The notes beneath the pieces are model-generated. The model worked only from the letters and a program-made list of their open reading frames with translations, was not told the DNA's origin and did not search any database. Position numbers and translations under genes: made by a program. Below are positions 54,239-63,643 of a stretch of 64,000 nucleotides of DNA, piece by piece. Source of the DNA: Protopterus annectens (Eukaryota; Chordata; Ceratodontiformes; Protopteridae); NCBI RefSeq assembly GCF_019279795.1, contig NC_056739.1:18579292-18643291 (forward strand). The letters run 5' to 3'. Numbering within the stretch: the stretch's first letter is position 1; each line of letters begins with the position of its first letter.

Positions 54239-54370
54239 GGGGGAAGGAGGGTGGGACGCAAGAAAGAAGGCGAGAGAAGACAACTAACATGGAACGTTAT
54301 GGTAGGTACATAACTTCTAAATGTTAAGTTGTCAATCTCGCCTTCATTCTTGCTGGATGGGACAGCGTCC
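54239..54370. repeat. DIRS-H ICR with flanking conserved elements
   Basis: Purine tract 54239-54255; 54258-54320 complements the left end; 54321-54361 complements the right end; the hairpin GGGACAGCGTCC at 54359-54370 has lost its last C. Confidence 0.9.
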
Positions 54371-54392
54371 TAGCACCTGTATCCCGGGTGGC

Positions 54393-55715
54393 TCAATGGA
54401 ACAGACTCTTGAGAACTGTGGAACCAAAACTGGCCCTATCTCTGGAGGCCAAGTCCAATTTGTAATGAGAGACAAAGGTATGAGGCGTGGTCCAAGTAGC
54501 TGCTGCACAAATGGTATCAATAGGTAGCCTATCCTGAAAGGCTGCAGAAGTGGATAGACTCCTGGTTGAGTGTGCTTTTGGTTTTGAAGATAGCTGTTTG
54601 CCTCTGAGAGAGTACACATAGGAAATCGTGGAAGTCAACCATCTGGATAAGGTCACTTTAGAAACTGGAAGACCTATCCTGTTTTCTGCATAGGAGACAA
54701 ATAATTGGTCCGATTTTCTGAATTGTTTAGTTCTATGCAAATAGTACCTGAGCTGACGATGGACATCCAAAAAATGCAATTTCTGTTCAGCTCTGTCGGA
54801 ATAGTTTGGGAAAAAGACTGGTAGATCTATAGATTGGTTAATATTGGTTTGAGACACAACTTTGGGGAGAAAGGAAGGGTTCGTTCTTAATGATACCCTG
54901 TCCTTATGAAAAACCAAATAAGGGGAACGAATGCAGAGAGCTTGAATCTCGGAAACCCTTCTTGCAGAAGTGACAGCCAGTAAAAATATAGTTTTCCAGG
55001 TCAATAACTTCAAAGAACATGAAGCAGACGGTTCGAAAGGAGGTAGTATCAAGGATGCTAACATTAAGTTTAGATCCCATTGCAGAGGAGGATGCTTTAT
55101 AGGTGGTTTTAGGAGAAAAACTCCTCTTAGAAAGGCCTTGCACAATCTATGAGACATAATGTTATTGTCATGCAAGCCAACATGATACTTGGAAATAGCA
55201 GCCAGTTGTACTTTGACTGTAGATGACGAGGATCCTGAATGAAAAACCTCCGCCAGGAAATCTAAAACAGAATGTACAGGAGCAGTGAAGGGATCAATAT
55301 TCCTGGAATTTGCCCAAATAGAAAAACGTCGCCACTTGCTAGCATAAACAGTCCTAGTGGACGACTTTAAAGAAGATACTAAGATGTCTCTGACAGAATC
55401 AGAAATCATCGGTAGCCTGGCTAGGGAAGGAAGTGGAGCAACCAAGCAGTGAGGTTGAGAGAATGAATGGCCCGGTGCTGCTGACCCGACTGGTGGATCA
55501 AAAGATCCGGAACTGGGTCCAGATGCCAGGGCTGCACCAGAAGGTGACGATGCAGAGACGGAAACCAAATTTGTCGAGGCCAATAAGGGGCAATGAGGAT
55601 CAACTTGGCTCTCAAAACGGTGGCTTTCTGAATGACTTGTGGAATCAAGGGAAAGGAAGGAAAAGCGTATAGAAGTCCCCGGGGCCAATCCTGGGTTAGA
55701 GTCTTTCAGGGGTTG
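54393..55715 (-). CDS. DIRS-H tyrosine recombinase
   Basis: An open frame covers the whole recombinase: core-binding 'TVYASKWRRFSIWANSR' and 'STVKVQLAAISKYHVG', first catalytic Arg in 'SARRVSEIQAL', His-x-x-Arg in 'KAHSTRSLST' and Tyr in 'SHYKLDLASRDRASFG', ending at 54393. The frame continues upstream into RNase H to 56102 only because a base has been lost near 55700 relative to F; normally RNase H and YR are in different frames. No catalytic residue is altered. Of all recombinases in the window this and B look best preserved. Confidence 0.85.
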   Translation of the reverse strand, partial: QPLKDSNPGLAPGTSIRFSFLSLDSTSHSESHRFESQVDPHCPLLASTNLVSVSASSPSGAALASGPSSGSFDPPVGSAAPGHSFSQPHCLVAPLPSLARLPMISDSVRDILVSSLKSSTRTVYASKWRRFSIWANSRNIDPFTAPVHSVLDFLAEVFHSGSSSSTVKVQLAAISKYHVGLHDNNIMSHRLCKAFLRGVFLLKPPIKHPPLQWDLNLMLASLILPPFEPSASCSLKLLTWKTIFLLAVTSARRVSEIQALCIRSPYLVFHKDRVSLRTNPSFLPKVVSQTNINQSIDLPVFFPNYSDRAEQKLHFLDVHRQLRYYLHRTKQFRKSDQLFVSYAENRIGLPVSKVTLSRWLTSTISYVYSLRGKQLSSKPKAHSTRSLSTSAAFQDRLPIDTICAAATWTTPHTFVSHYKLDLASRDRASFGSTVLKSLFH

Positions 55716-57400
55716 GCCTGGTAGGGGAAAGAGAGTGAAGAAATCGGGGCACTTGTTGTTTTGAGGAGTAGCAAAAAGATCGCAACAAGGAGTGCCCCAC
55801 TTCAGAAATATCTGATCCACTACAGATTGATTGAGAGACCACTCGTGAGGCATCAGAATGGATCTGCTCAGCCTGTCCGCCAATAGGTTGGACCTGCCGG
55901 GGATGTGCGTTGCTATCAGAAACCGATGAGAGGAGATCGCCCATTGCCAAAGTCTGAGAGCTTCTCGACATAACGGATAGGACCTGGTCCCGCCCTGTTT
56001 GTTGATGTACCAGACCACGGACATGTTGTCCGTTTGTACTGCAATAGTCCCCGTGGGAAGAAAGTCGCCGAGGGCTTGCAACGTTAAAAGCACTGCTCTC
56101 ATCTCCAGGACATTTATGTGCAGATGGTATTCTATGGGTTAACACGTCCCGTGGACCATCCTGCCCTGATAATGCCCCCCCCCCCACCCGATCAGAGAGG
56201 CATCCGTAGTGACTGTGGCAACTGGAGGAGGGGGAATAAAAGTCGGCCTTGATGAAGAAGAGGGGAAGATATCCACCAATTTAGATGAGCTCTGCACGAC
56301 TGTGTGACTAAGATTTCGTGCCTCATCGGAAGACTGTGGTACGACCACTGTGTGAATAGCATCCACTGCAGAAGACGCATGTGGAAGCGAGCCAGTGGTA
56401 GAAGAACAATGGCCGCAGCCATAAGACCTAGAACCTTCAGTATAAATCTGGCCTTGATCTTGTTGCTCTGCAATAGAATCCGAACAAATTTTTGGATGTC
56501 CAGGATTCTTTGATCTGTTAGTTTGGCTAACATTTTGACGGTGTTTAATTCTGCACCTATAAAGGTGATAGATTGGCAAGGCAGCAGAGAAGATTTTTCG
56601 AAATTTACTGAAATTCCCAAACTCCTGCAAAGCTGTAGAGTGTAGTCTCTGGACTGAAGAAGCTGACACTTGGTGGTGGCGGAGAGGAGCCAGTCGTCCA
56701 AGTAGGGAAACACCTGGAATCCTTGACGTCTCAGATGAGCTGTGACCACTGCCATGCATTTGGTAAACACTCTGGGGGCTGAAGTGAGGCCAAAGGGCAG
56801 TGCTCTGAATTGGTAATGACTGGTCCCTAGCCAAAAGCGGAGAAACCTTCTGGAGCGTCTGTGAATCTTTATGTGATAGTACGCATCCTGAAGGTCTATA
56901 GAGCACATCCAGTTGTCCTTGCCCAGAAAGGGCAGAATGGACTGAAGCGTGACCATCCGGAATCTTGCCTTCTTGACAAATCTGTTTAGATTGCTCAGGT
57001 CTAATATTGGTCTCCAATCTCCCGTCCTTTTGGGGACCAAAAAGAATCTCGAGTAGACGCCGGATCCTACCTGGTCTGCCGGCACAGTCTGGACAGCTCT
57101 TTTTTCTAGGAGCTTTAACACCTCCTGTTCTGCCAAATCCCTTTGACCGGGTGAGATGTCTGGAAGGGATTGTAGAGGTACGGGAAACCTTTCGAAGGGG
57201 ATTTTGTAACCCTCGGATATGATCGACTGTACCCACATCTCTTGAGATAGGGATTGCCAGGCTACTGGGTACAGCGAAATCCTTCCCCCGACTGCCTCCA
57301 AGGGTGGACAGTCGGGCAACACCTCAGGGATGCTGAAAGGGCTTCTCAGGAAGAGACTCCCTGTTGCCCTGGTTCTGAGGACCCCCCTGCCTCTAGGGCG
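55421..57400 (-). pseudogene. DIRS-H reverse transcriptase/RNase H, frameshifted
   Basis: RT is open and fused to gag upstream: 'RPILDLSNLNRFV', 'MCSIDLQDAYYHI', 'FRALPFGLTSAPRVF', 'FPYLDDWLLSATTKCQLL' (YLDD near 56700). The frame breaks near 56225, just before RNase H 'VATVTTDASLIGWGG'. RNase H resumes and is open from 56102 with 'QTDNMSVVWYINKQGG' and 'NLLADRLSRSILMPHEW', then is lost near 55700, with the C-terminal domain in another frame to 55421. All RT and RNase H acidic residues are retained. Confidence 0.88.
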
Positions 57401-59660
57401 GCGTCTATTATTGTTACCCCCTCTGCCTCTGGGGGTAAACTGACCACGTGCGTCCGGTGTAGCTCCTTGGGCTTTACGGAACCACATCTCCCCCCCCTTC
57501 TGACCCTTGGGATATGGTCTAGAAGGAGTGGAAAACTGGACTCCAACGGCAGAAAGAGTTTTACCGTCCTGCTCACACCTGGTCAAGGTATCCTTCACCT
57601 GAGGTCCGAACAAAGCCGAACCATCAAAGGGGGTATTAGTGAAGGACGCCTTAAAGGGGTCCGCAAAATTACAAAGCCGCATCCAGGCTTGGCGTCTAAG
57701 AGCAACTCCTGTGCCTGCGGCCCTGCTCGCTCCATCGGCTGCATAGGATATGAGCCGCATGGAGGAGTTAGATATGGAATTCAGGATTGCAAGCTGCGAG
57801 GCAATCTTTTCTTGAGCCCCAGCAGCAGAAGGATCCTGGACTACTTCACCCAGTTCCTTGAGAATATCTCGTTGAAGCCTGGTGAAGTGACAAAGGTAGT
57901 TCAGCGAACGCATAGCAAAGGTCGCTGAAGAAAACATCCGCTTTCCATACCTGTCCATGGTCCTAGAATCCTTGTTAGGAGGATGGACAGGTACTGAAGG
58001 ATCCGCCAGTTCCTTCTTAGTGGCCGCCACCACCATAGCATCCACAGAGACACCCTTGGAAAGGAACTGTTTGTCCGTAGGGGCCGTGATTAATTTGGAT
58101 GGTCTCCTGGGGACAGGTTCCACAGAATCTGGAGCCGCCCACGCCTTCCGAGCCACTACCTGCATAAGTGGGTCGAAGGCGGAGACACCCAGGAGGTGGA
58201 GGGTCGGGATCCAAAAGCCTCCAGGTATACCGACTCATCCTCGGAGGGATCAATGGCTGGCCAATTCCCCCTCTGTTTGAGGAGCTCAAGGATGTCTGAA
58301 AAAGAGACATCCTCAGAGGGGGATCGTGGGGAACCCTCCGACTCATCTAAGTCGGTATCCAATGTAGTAGACTCGGGGGAGTCTGTGTGTTTCCTCTTAC
58401 ACGTCCTCTTCCGAGGGGGTTCACCTGCAGGATCAGGAGAAACTTCGGAAGAGGAGGAAATTCCCAATGGGGAAACCTGGGGCGATGGATCCCTGGGCCT
58501 GAGAGCAAGAGGCTGGCAAGAGGCGTCTGCAGGCACTGATGAGGGAGGAGCTAGAGGGATGGACCGTTGACCAGGCTCAGAGGCCAGGACACTCCTCATC
58601 ACCTCAAAGGCTCCCCTCCCCGGGAGGCCGGAAAATCCCCGCTCCGAGGAAACAGGAACTCCCGGCTCCACTGAGAGGGAAGGCTCCGAGGCCGATGTCG
58701 GCACCGAGCTTACCAAAGCCGAAGCCCCGAGAGGGAGAGCGGGGTCGGACAAGGGTCCGATGCCACTAGCCCCCTCGGAGCCGACAAGGGAAACCCGACG
58801 ACCGGATCCCTCCAAGGAAGGTCTCAAGGAGGAGATCGGAGCCGAGGACGACGGAGCCGAAGGATGTATCGGCTCCGGCACCGAAACAGTCGCTGTCCCG
58901 AGAAGCTCCGGCTCCGAACTCTGGTGTGGAGTCGGAGGAGGAAGTTCAAGGGGTGAGGCTATAGCCGAAGTCTGTTGAGACGGGCTATGGAGCATTTGGG
59001 CCAGTGCCTGAGACTTCAACAGCCTGCTTACCACCCTCTCCAAGTCGTGGTCAGACAGCCTGGAAGATCTCGAAGATCGGCTCCGATGGCTCCGCTCCGA
59101 CAAAAGAGGAGACCCGGAGCCGAGTGGATACTCAGTAACGAAGGGGACCGAGATCTCTTTCGGGACAAAGCCATCGGAGCCGAAGTCCCCTGAACTCCAG
59201 ATGGAGCCGAAGGTTTCTCTGCTCCGATGCTGGATAAGGTGTCGGCTCCAGCCGGAGCCGACAAGGCTACAGTAGACAAGGTATCGGAACCAGCCGGCAC
59301 CGAACCCACTACTTTTAAGGTAGATACATCGGTTCCAGCCGGAGCCGATCTCGGCTCCGACGGAGCCGGAGCCACCGGAGGAGGCTTGGATACTGAAGCC
59401 TGAGCCTTCGGTGGCTTAGAAGGTTTCCCAGACCCTGCTTTAGAGGGAGAACCTTCTGGCTTAAGTAAGCCACGGAGGATAAGCTTATTCCTCCTTTCCT
59501 GCAGGACTCTCTGGTTAAAAGAGTGACACAAAGCACAGGAGTCCTGCAGGTGCAAAGGCCCCAGGCAATAAACACAAGAAGTGTGACCGTCTGTCAGAGA
59601 CATTTTCTGACAGCACGAGTCACACTTCTTGAAGCCTGAGACCTTGCCTTCCCTAGACAT
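57380..59660 (-). pseudogene. DIRS-H gag, two frameshifts, fused to RT
   Basis: Starts at 59660 'MSREGKVSGFKKCDSCCQK' with 'SCVYCLGPLHLQDSCALC'; S-E-P/S-A-P repeats to about 59110, where one base is lost. The second segment, 59103-58156, begins 'MSERSHRSRSSRSSRLSDHD' and ends at another shift near 58170. The third, from 58165, carries 'MRLISYAADGASRAAG', 'RPYPKGQKGGEMWF' and the RGG tail 'TPRGRGGNNNRRRPRGRG'. A single-base loss near 57385 then runs it directly into RT (657 codons, 58165-56192). In F the same place has separate overlapping frames. Confidence 0.87.
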
Positions 59661-59953
59661 ATCCTAGGAGGAAGAAACACACACAAACCCCAACAAACAC
59701 ACAAATTAATCCCCTAACACACAACACACAGGAAGGGATTAACCAATGGGGTTTTAGGCCTAACTAAAAACTTTTCACTAAAGGTTATAACAAGATTATA
59801 AAGTTTGAAAAACAAGGGAATAGGGTGGGCTGTAACTCACTACAGACTATAAATGAGGATACAAGGGGAAATAAAACCCTAACTAAGCTTCTCTTTTCTT
59901 TAACAAGAAATTCACTTACCTCTGCTGGTAAAGGAGACCTCTTTCGCTAAGCA

Positions 59954-60113
59954 GCAAACGAGATCTGAGGTAGTTCCGCCTTGCATCATGGGATATAGGG
60001 TTGCCTCGAGCTGGTAAAAGGAGTTCTCAAGCTAAAGCAAGTGCCGAGTCGGAGCCGAGGATCGGCTCCGAACCCATCCAGCAAGAATGAAGGTGAGATT
60101 GACAACTTAACAT
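59954..60113 (-). repeat. DIRS-H right inverted terminal repeat and terminus
   Basis: From 'caaacgagatctgaggtagt' to 'gacaacttaacat'; contains 'gtcggagccgaggatcggct' (about 60049-60069). Outer bases copied in the ICR at 54321. Confidence 0.92.
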
Positions 60114-61113
60114 GCAGATTTTTCGAAATTTATAGTAATGCGTAGCTGGGCACAAATTGCATTTGTATAGTCCCTGGCTTGAAGGAGTTGATGCCTGGTA
60201 GTAGCAGTAAGGAGCCAGACATCTAGATATGGAAACACCTGGAATCCTCGATGCCTCAGGTGAGCCGTGACTACTGCCATGCATTTGGTGAACACTCTGG
60301 GGGCTGTGGTGAGACCAAAGGGCAGAGCTCTGAACTGGTAATGACTGGCTCCCAGCCGGAAGCGAAGAAACCTACTGGAGCGCCTGTCCATTTTGATGTG
60401 ATAGTACGCATCCTGAAGATCTATTGAGCACATCCAATTGTCCTGAACCAAAAAGGGTAGAATGGACTGTAGTGTGACCATCTGAAACCTTGTTCTTTGA
60501 ACAGACTTGTTTAGTCTGCTGAGATCCAATATTGGTCTCCAGTCCCCTGTCTTTTTCGGTACCAAAAAGAACCCTGAGTAAGTTCCGGATCAATGTTGGT
60601 CTGCCGGGACTTCCTGAATGACTTTTTTCTAGCAGTCTTGAAACTTCTATGCCTGCTTGGGCCCTCAGATTAGGTGGAATATCTGGAAAGGATATGCTTG
60701 ACAGTAAGAGGGGTTGAAAAAAGAGAATTATGTAGCCTCCGGATATGATTGAGTGTACCCATTTGTCTCGCGTTAGGATTTGCCAGGCTTTTGGGTACAG
60801 TGAAAGTCTTCCCCCCGACTGCCTCCAGAGGCGGGCAGCTGGGCAACCCTTTAGGGATGTTGGAAAGGCTTGTCAGAGAAGGATTCTCTGCTGTCCTGGT
60901 TCTGCGGACCCCCCCCCCCCTGTCACAAGGGCAGCATCTGTTGTTGTTGTTTCCTCCTCTGCCCCTGGAGGAAAAAATCACTACGTGTGTCAGGCGAGGC
61001 ACCCTGGGATTTCCAAAACCACATTTTACCACTCTTCTGACCCTTGGGGTATGGTCTGGAAAGAGTGGAAAAATGGATTCCCATGGCAGAGAGAGTCTTG
61101 TCTTCTTGCTCAC
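60114..61113 (-). pseudogene. DIRS-J reverse transcriptase, N-terminal half, catalytic change
   Basis: 'RPILDLSRLNKSV', 'MCSIDLQDAYYHI' and 'FRALPFGLTTAPRVF' are present at 60565-60107. The active-site box reads 'FPYLDVWLL' (near 60210): the second Asp of YLDD is Val, which should abolish polymerisation. Frameshifts near 60600 and 60680 separate this from the N-terminal part. Confidence 0.86.
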
Positions 61114-63062
61114 ACCTAGTCAGAGTGTCTTTCACCTGTGGTCCAAAGAGAAAAAAACCAAAGGGGGTGTTGGTGAATGACGCTCTAAAAGGGTCCGCAA
61201 AATTACACAGCCACATCCATGAGTGTCTCCTAAGGGCCACGCCTTTACCTGCGGCTCTACTCGCACCATTGGCTACATAGGAAATGAGCCTCATGGAGGA
61301 GTTGACTACAGAATTAAGGGTCGCCAGCAGAGAAGCCACTTTAGCTTGAGTCCCTTCAGCTGATGGATCCTGAAGGGTATCTACGAGCTCTTTAAGGAGA
61401 TCCCTCTGAAGCCAGGTAAAATGGCATAAGTAATTCAGTGACCTCATAGAAAAGGTCACTGAAGCAAACATTCACTTCCCGTATCTATCCATGGTCCTAG
61501 ACTCCTTGTTAGGAGGATGGACAGACGAAGAAGTTTCCGCCAACTCTTTCTTAGTGGCTGCTGCTACCACCATGGCATCCACAGGAACACCTTTGGTAAA
61601 GAACTGGGTGTCAAGGGGTGCAGTGATAAACTTGCCAGGTCTCCTAGGGATTGTTCCCACTGTATCCGGGGCTGGCCAAGCCTTTTGAGCCACTACTGAC
61701 ATGAGTGCATCGAAAGGCAGAGAAACCCAGGAGGTGGAAGGTCGGGAACCGAACGCATCCAAGAATACAGATTCATCCTCGGTAGGGGCTAGGGGATTCC
61801 AGTACCCCCTCTGCTTAAGCATTTCTAGGATGTCCGAAAAGGAAACATCTTCAAAGGGGGATCTCGGGGACCCTTCCGATTCATCCAAATCCGTATCCGA
61901 AGTGACAGACTCAGGGGAGTCAATGTGCTTCCTCTTGCACTTCTTCCGAGGGGGCTCCTCTGAATGATCAGGGGAGGCCTCTGAAGAAGAAGAAACACCC
62001 AATGGGGTGCCCTGGAGTGCCGGTTCCCCATGCTTGGGGTCTGAAGGAGGGGCAGAGGTTGACGCAGGCACTACAGGGAACAGAGCCGATGGGGTCAAAG
62101 GTGGAGCTGACTCAGTGGGCAGCACACTCCTCATGACATCGAAGGCGTTCCTGCCACGATGCAGAGAAGGCTCCAGTTCAGAGGAAACCAGAATCCTCCT
62201 CTGCACTGAGGGAGACGGCTCCAAGGCCGATGTAGGAGCCCAGCTCACCTGCGTCGTCGCTCCGAGAGGGAGAATGGGGTCGGACAAGGGTCTGATGTCA
62301 CTCGCCCCCTTGGAGCCAACGAGGGAGTCTCGGCGCCCAGATCCCATGACGGATGGCACCATTGAGGGGATCGGAGCCGACGACGGAACCAAAGGAGAAA
62401 TCATTCTCGGAGCAGACGGTTCCACGATTCGAACCCCAACAAACTCCAGTTGGAGGAGGAACATCGATAGAAACGGATGGAGCCGACACCTGTTGAGGAG
62501 GGCTGGACTACATTTTGGCCAGTACCTGCGACTTCAACAACCTACTGACCACTCTCTCCACGTCGTGATCCAAGAGCATAGAGGACCGAGAACAGTAGGA
62601 GGATCTGTGACTGCGGTCACTCTGCAATGGGAGACCGAGGAGCCGAATGTATAGACTCTAGAGAAGGGGACCTCAGCATCTCATGGGTCAGTGATGACAC
62701 CGAAGGTACTGCTGGAGCCGACGGGGAGGCAGTCTCCTCGGTTCCGGTCAGAACCGAAGTAGTAGGTAAGGCTTGGGTCAATGATGACTCCGAGCTGGGA
62801 GCCGACAATTTGGTCATTTTAGGTGATTTCACAGGCTGAGCCTTGGCCGGTGAATCCTGGGACTTAAGAAAACCCCTCAAAATAAGCTTATTTTTGCGAT
62901 CCTGCCGAACTCTTGGGCCAAATGCATGGCATACAGAACAAGAGTCCAGCAGGTGCACTGCGCCTAAACAATAGATGCAAGAAGTGTGCCCATCTGTCAG
63001 AGACATTTTCTGACAGCATGAGTCACACTTCTTGAATCCAGACACCTTGGATTCTTTAGACG
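60923..63062 (-). pseudogene. DIRS-J gag, start codon lost, frameshifted
   Basis: The initiator ATG of sister copies is ACG here (about 63060-63062), preceding 'SKESKVSGFKKCDSCCQK' and 'SCIYCLGAVHLLDSCSVC'. S/P-rich middle, broken near 62620 and 62465; the frame 62464-61472 includes 'STSWVSLPFDALMSVVAQKAW'. A TGA after 'MDRYGK' (about 61472) replaces an Arg codon; the last segment, 61471-60923, has 'SMRLISYVANGASRAAG' and 'RPYPKGQKSGKMWF'. Confidence 0.84.
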
Positions 63063-63478
63063 TATCCAAAACTAGACAGATACTACGCTGAGTTGTTTTG
63101 GCCAAAAGGCCAAACAGCAAAACTAATGCTAAACACTATCCACTAACAAAACAAAAAAACACACAGTATACTACAGTTAAAGATAGTTTTTTTTTTTTTT
63201 TAACTAGGAAGCTTCTAACTTAAATGGCTACCTAACAAACAGAAAGAAGAAAAGGCTTAAACTAAGACTCTAGCTACAAGAGGGAAAGGGTGGGGAGGGG
63301 GAGAACTCTCTAATAAAAATGAGTTCTAAGGGAAAGCTACAAATACACTAAACTACAACAAACTAGTTAGCGACTATTACTTTAAACAAACTACCAGAAA
63401 AAACCCTAATCTAACAGAAAAAGTAGTTCAATAAAAACTTATACAAGCCTGAGCCAGTAACAACGAACTTCGCAGCTG

Positions 63479-63643
63479 AAGCGGCAAACGAGATCTGAGT
63501 GGCTAGCGCTAGGCATCATGGGATAAGGGGTAGCCTCGAGCCAGTAAACAGCTCTCGAGCTATAGAAGATGGCCGAGTCGGAGCCAAGGATTGGCTTCGA
63601 TCCCAACAAGCAAGAAACGAAGGCGAGATAGACAACTTAACAT
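63479..63643 (-). repeat. DIRS-J right inverted terminal repeat and terminus
   Basis: From 'gcggcaaacgagatctgagt' to 'gacaacttaacat', with the hairpin 'gtcggagccaaggattggct' carrying two substitutions that match each other poorly. Confidence 0.87.

Larger units (their letters stand above)
53932..60113 (-). mobile_element. DIRS-H: full-length DIRS element, innermost of the nest
   Basis: 6.18 kb, closest to F. Left terminus TTAGAAGTTATG, right terminus 'gacaacttaacat'. As the innermost insertion it is the youngest of the three nested copies. It has relatively few lesions: two in gag, a one-base loss fusing gag and RT, one near 56225 in RNase H and one near 55700. Confidence 0.95.
60114..63643 (-). 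mobile_element. DIRS-J, right portion
   Basis: RT N-terminal half, gag, poly(T) tract (about 63189-63200) and right terminal repeat of DIRS-J. The right end is 'gacaacttaacat' at 63643, after which DIRS-I sequence resumes. Confidence 0.92.

Noticed and set aside
5580-63643. LTR retrotransposon or endogenous retrovirus
   Set aside because: No direct long terminal repeats, no protease or DDE integrase, no envelope; inverted ends, ICR and tyrosine recombinase place these in the DIRS order.
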